Positions 1-8,326 are shown, counted from the stretch's first letter. The stretch is DNA of 64,000 bases from Microbacterium sp. LWO14-1.2 (GCF_038397715.1 NZ_CP151633.1:496001-560000); one strand, 5' to 3'. Notes: generated from the sequence alone by a model not told the origin. Numbers and translations: made by a program.

Positions 1-86
1 CCTCGGCGTCTCCCGCCACGGGTTCCTCGAAGGTGCATGCCGCCGAGCAGGCGAAGCTGCTGCGCGACGCGCTGACGATCGCCTGA
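1..86 (+). CDS. kgd: C-terminal tail of 2-oxoglutarate decarboxylase/dehydrogenase E1 (partial)
   Basis: The window opens inside a gene. Read from base 3, the last 27 residues contain SASPATGSSKVHAAEQ and end ALTIA before a TGA. This resembles the C-terminal tail of the thiamine-dependent E1 component of the 2-oxoglutarate dehydrogenase complex; E. coli SucA ends with a similar SASPAVG...VH..QQ stretch. In actinobacteria this polypeptide is usually the multifunctional Kgd/OdhA protein of the TCA cycle. Only the tail is visible, so the assignment rests on this short motif. A strong hairpin follows 25 bases after the stop. Confidence 0.65.
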   Translation, partial: SASPATGSSKVHAAEQAKLLRDALTIA

Positions 87-111
87 TCGGACCAGAGCCC
101 GGAGCTGACGC

Positions 112-149
112 ACGAAGGGCGCCGCGACCTCGGTCGCGGCGCCCTTCGT
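112..149. terminator. Bidirectional hairpin between convergent genes
   Basis: A near-perfect inverted repeat has arms of about 18 bases (ACGAAGGGCGCCGCGACC and its complement) around a 2-base loop. It lies between the stop of the kgd tail and the stop of the Eis-like gene, so it can serve both convergent transcripts. There is no long U-tract, as is common in high-GC actinobacteria. Confidence 0.8.
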
Positions 150-161
150 CGTGACGCGGTG

Positions 162-1469
162 TCAGTACCAGATGTCGAGGCCCGGCGCCGGAGTGCTGGT
201 GAACGCGCGGTCGAGCGCGGCGACGGCATCCGCCTCTGCGTCGATGCGACCAGCGGCGTGCAGGGCGGAGGCGCGCACACCGCCGACGTAGAGCGAAGAA
301 AGAGCCGCGACGTCGAGCGCGACATCGGCAGCACCCGGGTCAGCCGGTACGACCTGGGCCACTCCGTCGGCACCGATGACGAGCCGCCAGTCTCCCGCTG
401 CGAAGCCGAGGGGGTCGTGCACGCGGAGCACGGTGTCGAGCGGGGCCGCGTAGCGGCGCGCGGTCAGACTCGCGGCGAGGTCGAGGATCCGCAGCCAGCC
501 GTGATCGTGCAGCGTCTGCGTGACACCGCGCTGGTCGTGCACGAGCCACGGCAGCGGGTCGTCCACCGGGCGCAGCTCGGCCTCGACGCCGTCGACGAGA
601 TCGTGCTGCAGCGCAAACCTCCACAGCGCCGCCGTCGCCTCGGAGGTCTCCGCCACGAGCAGGCGCACCGAGAGCGTGTGCCGCCAGGCCGTGCCCGATC
701 CCTCCTCGGCGAGGGTGTAGGCCATGGCGCCGCGGACCTCGCCGGCGCCGTCGCGGTACCGGACGCCCCGCACCTTGTCGCGATCCGTGTCGCTCGGAGA
801 CAGCCCCGCCATTCCGCCCCAGCGAGCGGACCAGCCGGGGATCTGACCGGGCCGTGCGGTTCGGGCGCGTTCGTGCACGGCGCCCAGCTCGGCTGCCAGC
901 GCGTCGCGGTCGACGTACTCGAGACGCCCTGACGCGGCCGGCGCCGCCCACCCCGCGCGACGCGCATCCACCCGGAAGCGCACGACCGGGACGGCGGAAC
1001 CGAAGCCGTACCGACCGTAGATCGTCGCCTCCGACACCGTCAGGCCCGCGAGCGGGACGCCCGCTGTCGCGGCAGCGCGGAGTTCGCCCTCGAGGAGCGC
1101 ACGGGCGATGCCGCGGCGGCGATGGGTCGCCGAGACGGTGACCCCGCTGATCGCCCACATCGGCAGCTGCGCGCCGCCCGGGAGTGTCAGCGGAGTGACC
1201 CAGGAGTCGATCGTGGCCACGGGTCGGCCGTCGGGCACGGCGGCGTCGTAGACGCCGGCGTTCCGGCGGGACTCGACAGTGGATCGTCCGAACTCGAGCG
1301 CCTCGGCCGTCGGCTCCGCGCCGAGGAATCCGCGCGACACGGCGCGCTGGAACGACTCCGCCGCGACACGATCGGTCACGTCGAGCACCCGGTACTCGAG
1401 TCCGTCCGCAGACAGACGGTCGGCGGATACGGGGTCGGCGGGGATGTCGCGGGCGTCGATGATCGTCAT
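162..1469 (-). CDS. Eis-family GNAT N-acetyltransferase
   Basis: A 435-residue protein with the architecture of the Eis family: an N-terminal GNAT fold (acetyl-CoA loop RRRGIARALLEGEL near residues 117-130), a second degenerate GNAT domain and a C-terminal SCP2-like domain (about 330-435). The motif SEATIYGRYGFGSA near residue 150 is typical; the Tyr here is the usual general acid. Eis enzymes acetylate amines such as aminoglycosides or lysine side chains and use the C-terminal carboxylate as base. This protein ends in IWY, so the terminal residue would be Tyr. The ATG has no Shine-Dalgarno sequence but sits 6 bases after TAGGCT, suggesting a leaderless mRNA. The natural substrate cannot be told from sequence. 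Confidence 0.85.
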   Translation of the reverse strand: MTIIDARDIPADPVSADRLSADGLEYRVLDVTDRVAAESFQRAVSRGFLGAEPTAEALEFGRSTVESRRNAGVYDAAVPDGRPVATIDSWVTPLTLPGGAQLPMWAISGVTVSATHRRRGIARALLEGELRAAATAGVPLAGLTVSEATIYGRYGFGSAVPVVRFRVDARRAGWAAPAASGRLEYVDRDALAAELGAVHERARTARPGQIPGWSARWGGMAGLSPSDTDRDKVRGVRYRDGAGEVRGAMAYTLAEEGSGTAWRHTLSVRLLVAETSEATAALWRFALQHDLVDGVEAELRPVDDPLPWLVHDQRGVTQTLHDHGWLRILDLAASLTARRYAAPLDTVLRVHDPLGFAAGDWRLVIGADGVAQVVPADPGAADVALDVAALSSLYVGGVRASALHAAGRIDAEADAVAALDRAFTSTPAPGLDIWY

Positions 1470-1475
1470 GGCCCC

Positions 1476-1481
1476 AGCCTA
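1476..1481 (-). promoter_or_regulatory. -10 box of leaderless eis-like gene
   Basis: TAGGCT on the minus strand, followed by 6 bases and then the ATG. Transcription would start at or next to the start codon. Confidence 0.55.
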
Positions 1482-1526
1482 TGGGCGGTGACCGACGTCG
1501 ATCGACGGGTCGACCCCACGCGGCGA

Positions 1527-1772
1527 TCAGTGCTGCGCGGCCTGCACCTCACGCAGACGGGCGAACACCTGGTCGCGCAGCTCTTCGGGCGCCGTCTCCC
1601 TGCACGCCCTGGCGACGACCTCGGTGAGGGTCTTCGCCACGAGGGCCTCGTCACGGCAGGACGGGCAGTTCTCGAGATGCTCGCGGATCTCCGAGTGCTC
1701 GGTCTTGCAGACCTCGTTGCGGAGGTACTCCTCCAGATCCTGACGCGCCTTGTCGCAGCCGCAGTCGCTCAT
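1527..1772 (-). CDS. rsrA: Zinc-binding anti-sigma factor (RsrA/RshA type)
   Basis: An 81-residue protein carrying the ZAS signature HLENCPSC (His32, Cys36, Cys39), with further cysteines at positions 4, 6 and 22. RsrA/RshA proteins bind their cognate SigR/SigH factor in reduced, zinc-loaded form and release it when thiols are oxidised to disulfides. Its ATG overlaps the TGA of the upstream sigma gene (ATGA), so the two are translationally coupled, as expected for a stoichiometric inhibitor. Family, size and neighbour all agree. The sequence shows the zinc motif; redox control is family knowledge. Confidence 0.93.
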   Translation of the reverse strand: MSDCGCDKARQDLEEYLRNEVCKTEHSEIREHLENCPSCRDEALVAKTLTEVVARACRETAPEELRDQVFARLREVQAAQH

Positions 1773-2431
1773 TTCCTGCTCCTCGTGTCGGCCGCGGAGA
1801 TTCCCCGCTCCGCGGCATAGTCGGCCAGCAGCTCGCGAAGCATCCGCCTGCCCCGATGCAGGCGGCTCATCACGGTGCCGATGGGCGTCTTCATGATGTC
1901 GGCGATCTCCTGGTAGGCGAAGCCCTCGACGTCGGCGAGATACACCGCCAGGCGGAAGTCCTCGGGGACCTCCTGCAGGGCATCCTTCACGACGGATGCC
2001 GGCATGTGGTCGATCGCCTCGGCCTCCGCCGACCGGCTGTGCGAAGCGGTCGTCGACTCCGCGCCGCCCAGCTGCCAGTCCTCGAGCTCGTCGATGGTCC
2101 CCTGGAACGGCTCCCGCTGCTTCTTGCGGTAGATGTTGATGTACGTGTTCGTGAGGATCCGGTACAGCCAGGCCTTGAGATTCGTGCCCTGTGCGAACGT
2201 CGACCAGGACCCGTACGCCTTCACGAACGTCTCCTGCACGAGGTCCGCCGCATCCGCGGGATTGCGCGTCATGCGCATGGCCGCCGCATAGAGCTGGTCC
2301 ATGAAGGGCAGCGCCTGCTCCTCGAACTCGCGTCGAGGGTCGCCGACCGTGTCTACCGTCTCGGTGTCATCCATCACCGGCCAGTCTAGGCCGCCGAGGC
2401 GCACCGAACCGCGTTCGAGCGTGGCGAGCAT
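1769..2431 (-). CDS. sigR: ECF RNA polymerase sigma factor SigR/SigH (thiol-oxidative stress)
   Basis: A 220-residue group IV sigma factor. Region 2 contains [17 protein letters not shown] and the -10-recognising helix around [18 protein letters not shown]; region 4 contains the helix-turn-helix [23 protein letters not shown]. SigR/SigH activates thioredoxin, mycothiol and protein quality-control genes when released by RsrA. I chose the ATG at 2431 because AGGAGGA precedes it by 6 bases. An internal ATG at 2374 (MDDTETVD) would give a conventional shorter protein. Streptomyces coelicolor SigR also has a longer N-terminal isoform, so both starts may be used. The gene is divergent from aroA and coupled to rsrA. 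Confidence 0.93.
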   Translation of the reverse strand: MLATLERGSVRLGGLDWPVMDDTETVDTVGDPRREFEEQALPFMDQLYAAAMRMTRNPADAADLVQETFVKAYGSWSTFAQGTNLKAWLYRILTNTYINIYRKKQREPFQGTIDELEDWQLGGAESTTASHSRSAEAEAIDHMPASVVKDALQEVPEDFRLAVYLADVEGFAYQEIADIMKTPIGTVMSRLHRGRRMLRELLADYAAERGISAADTRSRK

Positions 2432-2437
2432 TCTCTC

Positions 2438-2444
2438 TCCTCCT
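2438..2444 (-). promoter_or_regulatory. Strong ribosome binding site deciding the sigR start
   Basis: AGGAGGA on the minus strand, 6 bases before ATG 2431. It supports the longer N terminus over the internal ATG at 2374, which has no clear Shine-Dalgarno sequence. Confidence 0.75.
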
Positions 2445-2501
2445 GGGCGAGTCCGCGCCGATCGGTGAGGCGGGGACTCGTTGTTACTAAGGTGGGAACC
2501 G

Positions 2502-3827
2502 ATGAGCGCCAACAGGTATTCCCCCTCCCCGGCCCAGGGCTCCTACGCCGCACCGACGACCGCCGATGCCGTGCGCGCCACGCTCACGATCCCCGGCTCG
2601 AAGTCACTGACGAACCGCGAGCTCATCATCGCCGCGATCGCCGACGGACCCGGTCGCCTCGTGGCGCCCCTGCACTCCGACGACTCCCGCCGGATGGTCG
2701 ACGCGCTCCGCGCCCTGGGCGTCGGCATCGAAGAGGTCGACGGCGACGGCGAGTTCGGGCCCGATCTGGTGGTGACGCCGGCGAAGCTCCGCGGCGGCAC
2801 GACGATCGATTGCGGCCAGGCGGGCACCGTCATGCGGTTCATCTCGCCTCTTGCAGGGCTGGCCGAGCAGGACGTGCATCTCACCGCCCACGAGACCGCG
2901 CTGCACCGTCCGATGGGCGGCCTCATCAGCGCCCTGCGCGACCTCGGCGTCGACATCGACGACGAGGGCACGTGGGCTCTCCCCTTCACGATCCGCGGCC
3001 ACGGTCGCATCCGCGGTGGGCGGGTCGAGATCGACGCCTCCGCCTCGAGCCAGTTCGTCTCCGGTCTCCTCCTCGCGGCGCCGCGGTTCGACGTGGGGCT
3101 GCACCTCGTGCACACCGGCGAGCACCTGCCGAGCCTGCCGCACATCGACATGACGATCGAGGCGCTGAGCCGTCGCGGCATCCGCATCGAGCGGCCGGCC
3201 ACCGGAGAGTGGCTCGTCGAGGCCGGCGTGCCCCGCGCGAAGGAGATCGCGATCGAGCCCGATCTCTCCAACGCCGCCCCCTTCCTCTCGGCAGCGCTCG
3301 TCACCGGCGGAGCCGTCTCGATCACGGGGTGGCCCGTGCACTCGACGCAGCCGGGCGCCCTGCTGCCCGAGATCCTCCAGGCCATGGGCGCGCACGTGAG
3401 CCGCCACGGCGGCGCACTGACGGTCAAGGCGGGGTCGGAGATCCGCGGCCTCGACCTCGACCTGTCCGCCGCGAGCGAGCTCACGCCGACCCTCGTCGGC
3501 CTCGCGGCGTTCGCTTCGGGCCCGACCACGATCCGCGGCATCGGACACATCCGCCTGCACGAGACCGACCGCATCGCAGCGCTCATCCGCAACCTGCGCG
3601 AACTCGGCGGCGAGGCGGAGGAGCTCCCCGACGGCCTGCGGATCATCCCCCGCGAGCTGCACGGCGGCGTGTGGATGGCGCACCACGACCACCGCATGGC
3701 GACGACCGGAGCGCTGGTCGGGCTGCGCGTCGCGGGGGTCGAGGTCGACGACATCGGCACGACCGCCAAGACCCTGCCGGAGTTCACCCTCCTCTGGGAC
3801 AGGATGCTGCGAGGCGCGTCCGCGTGA
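2502..3827 (+). CDS. aroA: 3-phosphoshikimate 1-carboxyvinyltransferase (EPSP synthase)
   Basis: A 441-residue enzyme that condenses shikimate-3-phosphate with phosphoenolpyruvate, the sixth shikimate-pathway step toward aromatic amino acids and folate. Visible family motifs are [12 protein letters not shown] near the N terminus, the signature [14 protein letters not shown] around residues 112-125, [16 protein letters not shown], and the C-terminal HDHRMA segment. The ATG at 2502 follows AAGGTGGGA. TAAGGT also lies 8 bases before it, so the leader is very short or absent. An upstream in-frame TTG at 2481 has less support. The stop overlaps the GTG of rsgA (GTGA), making a two-gene operon; the same aroA-rsgA pair occurs in M. 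tuberculosis (Rv3227-Rv3228). Confidence 0.95.
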   Translation: MSANRYSPSPAQGSYAAPTTADAVRATLTIPGSKSLTNRELIIAAIADGPGRLVAPLHSDDSRRMVDALRALGVGIEEVDGDGEFGPDLVVTPAKLRGGTTIDCGQAGTVMRFISPLAGLAEQDVHLTAHETALHRPMGGLISALRDLGVDIDDEGTWALPFTIRGHGRIRGGRVEIDASASSQFVSGLLLAAPRFDVGLHLVHTGEHLPSLPHIDMTIEALSRRGIRIERPATGEWLVEAGVPRAKEIAIEPDLSNAAPFLSAALVTGGAVSITGWPVHSTQPGALLPEILQAMGAHVSRHGGALTVKAGSEIRGLDLDLSAASELTPTLVGLAAFASGPTTIRGIGHIRLHETDRIAALIRNLRELGGEAEELPDGLRIIPRELHGGVWMAHHDHRMATTGALVGLRVAGVEVDDIGTTAKTLPEFTLLWDRMLRGASA

Positions 3828-4894
3828 GCTGGCTCGACGACTCCGACGACCTCGACGACGACTACGAGGAGTACGACGAGAGCGACATCCGCACGCGTCC
3901 GAACCCGAAGGCGAACCGCCCCCGCACCAAGCGCCGCCCCGCGCACGAGGACGCCCAGATCGGACGCGTTCTCGGCGTCGACCGCGGCCGATACACCGTC
4001 ATGATCGGCGAGGACACCCCCGAGGAGCGGACCATCACAGCCGCCAGGGCGCGGGAGCTCCGGCGCACGCCCATCGTGACCGGCGATCGTGCGCGCGTCG
4101 TCGGCGACACCTCCGGGGACGAAGGCACGCTCGGTCGGATCGTGGGCATCGTCGATCGCACGTCGCTGCTGCGGCGGAGCGCCGACGACACCGACCAGGT
4201 CGAGCGAGTCATCGTCGCGAACGCCGACCAGATGCTCGTCGTGGTCGCGGCGGCCGACCCGGAGCCGCGAGAGCGACTGGTCGACCGCTACCTCGTCGCC
4301 GCGCTGGATGCCGGCATCCGCCCGCTCCTGGTCGTCACCAAGACCGACCTCGCCGACCCCTCCGCGTTCCTGTCGCACTTCGACGGCCTGGACCTGCGCG
4401 TCTTCACGAGTGCGCGCGACGAGATGCCCGTCGACGAGATCGGCGAGGCCCTCGTCGGCCACTCGACCGTGTTCGTCGGTCATTCCGGCGTGGGCAAGTC
4501 GACGCTCGTGAACGCGCTCGTGCCGGGCGCGCTGCGCGCGACAGGCCACGTGAACCAGGTCACGGGACGCGGACGCCACACCTCCTCGTCGACGGTCTCC
4601 CTGCGCTACGAGAGCCCCGGTGGCCGGGGCTGGGTCATCGACACCCCCGGAGTGCGCTCGTTCGGGCTGGGACACGTCGATCCCGCGAACATCCTCGCGG
4701 CGTTCACCGAGCTGGCGGCGATCGCCGAGCAGTGCCCCCGCGGCTGCACCCACCTGCCCGACGCTCCCGACTGCGCACTCATCGAAGCAGCCGAGCGCGG
4801 CGAGCTGAGCGAGACCGGCAGGGCGCGTCTCGATTCGCTGCAGAGGCTGCTGCAGACGTTCGCGGACAAAGCGGAGCAGACACCCGGCCGCTAG
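3824..4894 (+). CDS. rsgA: Small ribosomal subunit biogenesis GTPase RsgA
   Basis: A 356-residue circularly permuted GTPase that assists late 30S maturation. In order: an acidic, low-complexity N-terminal extension (1-40), an OB fold (about 45-110), then GTPase motifs G4 TKTD (172-175), G1 GHSGVGKST (219-227) and G3 DTPG (273-276), and a C-terminal zinc knuckle with Cys304, Cys308, His310 and Cys317. The G4-G1-G3 order is the hallmark of the family. The GTG start overlaps the aroA stop by four bases, indicating coupling. The Asp/Glu-rich N terminus is longer than in E. coli RsgA and typical of actinobacterial members. Confidence 0.95.
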   Translation: MSWLDDSDDLDDDYEEYDESDIRTRPNPKANRPRTKRRPAHEDAQIGRVLGVDRGRYTVMIGEDTPEERTITAARARELRRTPIVTGDRARVVGDTSGDEGTLGRIVGIVDRTSLLRRSADDTDQVERVIVANADQMLVVVAAADPEPRERLVDRYLVAALDAGIRPLLVVTKTDLADPSAFLSHFDGLDLRVFTSARDEMPVDEIGEALVGHSTVFVGHSGVGKSTLVNALVPGALRATGHVNQVTGRGRHTSSSTVSLRYESPGGRGWVIDTPGVRSFGLGHVDPANILAAFTELAAIAEQCPRGCTHLPDAPDCALIEAAERGELSETGRARLDSLQRLLQTFADKAEQTPGR

Positions 4895-4897
4895 GCT
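4892..4897 (+). promoter_or_regulatory. -10 box of leaderless bcp
   Basis: TAGGCT, 7 bases before the GTG of bcp. It overlaps the rsgA stop codon (CGC TAG), so the promoter is at the very end of rsgA. Confidence 0.55.
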
Positions 4898-4904
4898 GGG
4901 AAGC

Positions 4905-5378
4905 GTGACTGAGCGCCTCGACACCGGATCCGCAGCCCCCGATTTCACCCTCCGCGACCAGGACGGGAACGAGGTCTCCCTCGCCGACCTCCGCGGGCGG
5001 AAGACGGTCCTCTACTTCTACCCGGCGGCCATGACACCCGGCTGCACGACGCAGGCCTGCGACTTCCGCGACAGCATCTCCTCGCTCGAGGGCGCCGGCT
5101 ACCGCGTCATCGGCATCTCGAGGGACGAACCGTCCAAGCTCGCGGCCTTCCGGGAGCGCGACGGTCTCACCTTCACGCTGCTCAGCGACCCCGACCATGC
5201 CGTGCACGCCGCCTACGGCGCCTGGGGCGAGAAGATGAACTACGGCAAGGTCGTCGAGGGCGTCCTCCGCTCGACCTTCGTGGTCGACGAGGACGGCACG
5301 ATCACGCTCGCCCAGTACAACGTGAAGGCCACCGGGCACGTCGCGCGGCTGCGCAAGCAGCTCGGCATCGACGCCTGA
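4905..5378 (+). CDS. bcp: Thiol peroxidase, Bcp/PrxQ-type peroxiredoxin
   Basis: A 157-residue cytoplasmic peroxiredoxin that reduces peroxides with thioredoxin as electron donor. The motif PAAMTPGCTTQACDFRD gives the peroxidatic Cys47 and the resolving Cys52 five residues later, as in the PrxQ subfamily. The C-terminal EGVLRSTFVVDEDG segment is also typical. GTG is the start; there is no Shine-Dalgarno sequence, but TAGGCT stands 7 bases upstream, which suggests leaderless expression. The stop is only 3 bases from the stop of the convergent membrane-protein gene, with no hairpin between them. Confidence 0.93.
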   Translation: MTERLDTGSAAPDFTLRDQDGNEVSLADLRGRKTVLYFYPAAMTPGCTTQACDFRDSISSLEGAGYRVIGISRDEPSKLAAFRERDGLTFTLLSDPDHAVHAAYGAWGEKMNYGKVVEGVLRSTFVVDEDGTITLAQYNVKATGHVARLRKQLGIDA

Positions 5379-5381
5379 GCC

Positions 5382-5765
5382 TCACTCCGTCGGGCGCGGG
5401 TTCTCCGCTCGGGCGCTGGCGACGAGCAGTGCGAAACCGAGGGCGCCCGGCACCCCGACCGCGAGGGTGAAGAGCCACTGCACCGGCTGGATCGTGAGCG
5501 ACGCGAGCGCGAGGGCGACGGCGAGGACCTGGAACACGATCCCTCCCGAACGCGCCCACGAGCGCCCGGCGTTGGCCCCGATCGCGAACGCGATGAGAGC
5601 GGCCGCGCCGATCAGTGTCAGGACGATGAGCGCCAGCGCGGTCGGCAGCGACGCGGCATCCCCCGCGCCGAGGCCGACCAGCTCGATCAGAGCGAAGACG
5701 ACGAGCGCAAGGCCCTCCAGAACGAGGACGGCGGCGGCGGCGCGAGCCAGGGCTGGTGAGCGCAC
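5382..5765 (-). CDS. Small four-helix membrane protein, function unknown
   Basis: A 127-residue hydrophobic protein with about four transmembrane segments (roughly residues 9-32, 40-62, 70-92 and 96-117) separated by short loops, and a polar tail ARAENPRPTE. I placed the start at GTG 5765 because CAGGAG lies 7 bases upstream; an in-frame ATG at 5822 would add 19 polar residues but has no ribosome binding site. No catalytic motif is seen. Actinobacterial genomes carry many such small proteins; I do not recognise a specific family and assign no function. Confidence 0.75.
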   Translation of the reverse strand: MRSPALARAAAAVLVLEGLALVVFALIELVGLGAGDAASLPTALALIVLTLIGAAALIAFAIGANAGRSWARSGGIVFQVLAVALALASLTIQPVQWLFTLAVGVPGALGFALLVASARAENPRPTE

Positions 5766-5875
5766 GATGTCTCCTGAGAATCGAATGAGAAGCGAAGAAA
5801 CCCTTGATTTCGCCGGTTTCATGTAACAGAATAGACAGCGTCATGTGCTCCCACAGCGGCGTGGGGCGGGCTTCG

Positions 5876-5899
5876 TGCCCGCATCACAGAATGCGGGCA
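5876..5899. repeat. Inverted repeat upstream of whiB1
   Basis: TGCCCGCAT and ATGCGGGCA form a perfect 9-base inverted repeat around a 6-base centre (CACAGA), 100 bases before the whiB1 ATG in a 233-base gap between divergent genes. It could be an operator or a structured leader element. No regulator can be named. Confidence 0.6.
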
Positions 5900-5998
5900 T
5901 CCGTCCGTATCTCAACAGGGTAGCTGAACCCGAACTGCGACCCGAAATCCGAGTCGTCGCGCTGCGACGTCTCACAAGTCCCACACCGAGGAGCCCCC

Positions 5999-6247
5999 AT
6001 GGATTGGCGCGACAAAGCCGCCTGCCTGACTGTCGACCCCGAGCTTTTCTTCCCGGTCGGCAACACCGGCCCGGCCGTCGACCAGATCGAGAAGGCGAAG
6101 ACCGTGTGCGCCACCTGCACGGTCACCGAGATCTGCCTGCAGTACGCCCTCGAGACGAGCCAGGACTCCGGCGTCTGGGGCGGCCTCTCCGAGGACGAGC
6201 GTCGCGCCCTCAAGCGCCGCGCGGCTCGCGCCCGCCGCGCCTCCTGA
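5999..6247 (+). CDS. whiB1: WhiB-family iron-sulfur transcription factor WhiB1
   Basis: An 82-residue Wbl protein. Four cysteines (Cys9, Cys37, Cys40, Cys46) hold a [4Fe-4S] cluster; the turn GVWGG (58-62) and basic tail KRRAARARR are the sigma-factor and DNA-contacting parts. The sequence MDWRDKAACL...ELFFPVGN closely matches M. tuberculosis WhiB1 (Rv3219), an essential nitric-oxide-responsive regulator that binds the primary sigma factor. GAGGAG is present 6 bases before the ATG. As in mycobacteria the gene lies next to pdtaS in convergent orientation. The 233-base upstream gap probably holds its promoter. Confidence 0.95.
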   Translation: MDWRDKAACLTVDPELFFPVGNTGPAVDQIEKAKTVCATCTVTEICLQYALETSQDSGVWGGLSEDERRALKRRAARARRAS

Positions 6248-6270
6248 ACCGCGTCGCGCACGAGCGCGAT

Positions 6271-6306
6271 GAGAAACGGCCCGAGACATCGTCTCGGGCC
6301 GTTCTC
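6271..6306. terminator. Hairpin between whiB1 and pdtaS
   Basis: Arms GAGAAACGGCCCGAGAC and GTCTCGGGCCGTTCTC with a 3-base loop (one bulged A), placed between two convergent stops. It would work in both directions. Confidence 0.85.
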
Positions 6307-6316
6307 GTGAACAGGA

Positions 6317-7801
6317 TCAGGCGGTGAGCCACCGCAGGGGGATGTCGATCACGACCTCCGTGCCCTCCCCCTCGCTCCCCCGCCACTCGATCGATCCTCC
6401 GAGCTCGCCCTGGATCAGGGTGCGGATGATCTGCGTGCCGAGGCCCTGGCCGATGCGTCCCTCGGGGAGGCCGTGACCGGTGTCGCGCACCGTCACCCGC
6501 AGGTTCTCCTCCGTGCGGGCCGCGTCGATCTCGACGATGCCCTCCTGCCCCGCGAGGCCGTGCTCGACGGCGTTCGTGACCACCTCCGTGAGTGCGAGCG
6601 CGAGCGGCGTGGCGTACTCGCTCGGGAGAACGCCGAACCGACCGGTCGACTGCGTGCGCGCTCGCGTGTTGGGCGCTGATGCGACCTCAGCGACGAGCTT
6701 GAGCACGCGGTGGAAGACCTCGTCGAAGTCGACCTTCTGCGTGAGGCCCTGCGCGAGCGTGTCGTGGACGACGGCGATCGCGTCGACGCGGCGCATGGCC
6801 TGCGTGAGAGCATCCCGCGCCTCGTCCGAGTGCGTGCGCCGCGCCTGGATGCGCAGCAGCGACGCCACCGTCTGCAGGTTGTTCTTCACGCGGTGGTGGA
6901 TCTCGCGGATCGTCGCGTCCTTGGTGATGAGCTCCTGCTCCTGGTGGCGGAGCTCCGACACATCCCGGCAGAGCACGATGGCGCCGATGCGGGTGCCGTG
7001 ATCCTTGAGCGGGATGGCCCGCAATGAGACCGTCACCCCGCGCGCCTCGATGTCGGTGCGCCACGGAGCGCGCCCGGTCACGACGACCGGCAGCGACTCG
7101 TCGACCTGACGGGACGGCGGCACGAGGCGGGTCGTGACCTCCGCCAGCGACTCCCCCTCCAGCTCGTCGTCGAAGCCCATGCGGTTGAACGCCGAGAGCG
7201 CGTTGGGGCTCGCGAACGTCGTAATGCCGTCGACATCGATGCGGATGAGGCCGTCCGACGCCCGCGGCGCACCGCGACGGGGCGATGTGGGCGCTGCGAG
7301 GTCGGGGAAGCTGCCGTCGGCGATCATGCGAAAGAGGTCGTTCGCGCACTCGTCGAACGTGATCTGCTGGCGAGAGGGCGTCCGCGCCTCTCCGAGGTTC
7401 GTGTGGCGGGTGACGACGCCGATGACGGATGCCGCGCGCTCGGCGTCCTTGCGCTCGATCACGATCGGCACGGCCCGCACGCGTGTGGGCGTCTCCTCGA
7501 ACCAGTCGGGCGACGAGGAGTCGACGATCTCCGCCGAGTCGAACGCGCCCTGCACCTGCGTCCGCCACTGCGGACGCACGCGCTCACCGACGATGTCGCG
7601 GTAGAACAGCGTCGCCGCGCCGCTCGGGCGCGCGTGCGCGACGGCGATGAAGGAGCCGTCGTCGGTCTGCACCCACACGACGATGTCGGCGGAGGCGAGG
7701 TCCGCGAGCAGCTGTCCGTCACCGGCGAGGCGATGCAGCCACTCCACGTCGTTGTCGGTCAGAAGCCCCTGGGCATGGGCGAGATCACTGAGGGTTGACA
7801 C
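6317..7801 (-). CDS. pdtaS: Sensor histidine kinase PdtaS (HWE/HisKA_2 type)
   Basis: A 494-residue soluble kinase. The order is a GAF-like N-terminal domain (about 1-165), a PAS domain (about 180-290), the HisKA_2 dimerisation helix EIHHRVKNNLQ with phospho-acceptor His302/303, and an HATPase domain with TGHGLPEGRIGQGLGTQII. PdtaS signals to the ANTAR-domain antiterminator PdtaR in mycobacteria; pdtaR is not in this window. There is no membrane segment, so it senses a cytoplasmic cue. The GTG start has no Shine-Dalgarno sequence and is 6 bases after TAGGCT. Synteny with Rv3219-Rv3220c supports the name. Confidence 0.93.
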   Translation of the reverse strand: MSTLSDLAHAQGLLTDNDVEWLHRLAGDGQLLADLASADIVVWVQTDDGSFIAVAHARPSGAATLFYRDIVGERVRPQWRTQVQGAFDSAEIVDSSSPDWFEETPTRVRAVPIVIERKDAERAASVIGVVTRHTNLGEARTPSRQQITFDECANDLFRMIADGSFPDLAAPTSPRRGAPRASDGLIRIDVDGITTFASPNALSAFNRMGFDDELEGESLAEVTTRLVPPSRQVDESLPVVVTGRAPWRTDIEARGVTVSLRAIPLKDHGTRIGAIVLCRDVSELRHQEQELITKDATIREIHHRVKNNLQTVASLLRIQARRTHSDEARDALTQAMRRVDAIAVVHDTLAQGLTQKVDFDEVFHRVLKLVAEVASAPNTRARTQSTGRFGVLPSEYATPLALALTEVVTNAVEHGLAGQEGIVEIDAARTEENLRVTVRDTGHGLPEGRIGQGLGTQIIRTLIQGELGGSIEWRGSEGEGTEVVIDIPLRWLTA

Positions 7802-7807
7802 CCTTCC

Positions 7808-7813
7808 AGCCTA
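7808..7813 (-). promoter_or_regulatory. -10 box of leaderless pdtaS
   Basis: TAGGCT on the minus strand, 6 bases before the GTG start of pdtaS. Confidence 0.55.
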
Positions 7814-7825
7814 GAGCGCGCCGGC

Positions 7826-8212
7826 TCAGGGGATGGCCAGAGAGGTCGTGCGCCAGCGGCGATCGAGCCCCTCGAGGCGCGCGGCGACCGCGCGTGTGCG
7901 GCCGGGCCCTGCCACGACGATGACCGCCTCGACGATGCCGTCGACGGGCTCCGAGGTGCGGATCGAGAGGATCTCGAACGTGGGCCGCGCCGGGGGGACG
8001 CCGCGCGCGCTGCGAGCACGCGCGGAGAGGTTCGCCCTGGTCACGAGGCTGCGGTAGGCCTCCTCGCTGAACCAGCGTGCGAGCTGGTCCACCTCCCGCA
8101 CCCCGGCGAGCACCTCCAGCACTCCGCGGGTGATGCTGCGCAGCAGCGGGTGGGGATCGGGCAGCTCGGTACGGGGCGTCGGCTGCGGGCCGAAGTACTC
8201 GTGAAGCGACAT
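7826..8212 (-). CDS. Rv3235-family protein (DUF6459)
   Basis: A 128-residue soluble protein beginning MSLHEYFGPQPTPRTELPDP and ending with a beta-rich half (ILSIRTSEPVDGIVEAVIVV). The central helix EVLAGVREVDQLARWFSEEAYRSL and the Asp/Pro-rich start resemble the actinobacterial Rv3235 family, found near secA. The start at 8212 is supported by GGAGAG 8 bases upstream; the in-frame region beyond it is arginine- and cysteine-rich and unlikely to be translated. The biochemical role is unknown. The fold looks like a small NTF2-like domain, but that is only an impression. Confidence 0.8.
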   Translation of the reverse strand: MSLHEYFGPQPTPRTELPDPHPLLRSITRGVLEVLAGVREVDQLARWFSEEAYRSLVTRANLSARARSARGVPPARPTFEILSIRTSEPVDGIVEAVIVVAGPGRTRAVAARLEGLDRRWRTTSLAIP

Positions 8213-8291
8213 CTGACAGCACTCTCCATCCGGGAAACTGCCGTCAGTAGAGCACGCGCGCGAGCGCCGATCCGGGGCTTCTCGCGAACAA

Positions 8292-8300
8292 TGTGGATAA
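8292..8300 (-). promoter_or_regulatory. Perfect DnaA-box match upstream of the 8340 gene
   Basis: TTATCCACA on the minus strand (TGTGGATAA on plus). It is the first of two copies that share the 12-mer TGTGGATAACTC. It lies just upstream of the -35 region of the downstream gene. Confidence 0.45.
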
Positions 8301-8326
8301 CTCGTACATGCCCGCAAGGCGTCGCC

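Noticed and set aside
2494..2516. GGGAAC as a possible SigR-type -35 element between sigR and aroA.
   Set aside because: It points into aroA, overlaps its start codon, and no GTT -10 occurs at the right distance; no SigR site was found on the sigR side.
2543..4948. Long minus-strand frame across aroA and rsgA.
   Set aside because: It is antisense to two well-identified enzymes and has no domain.
5876..5899. The whiB1 upstream inverted repeat as a terminator.
   Set aside because: No gene ends into it from either side; both flanking genes start around this gap.
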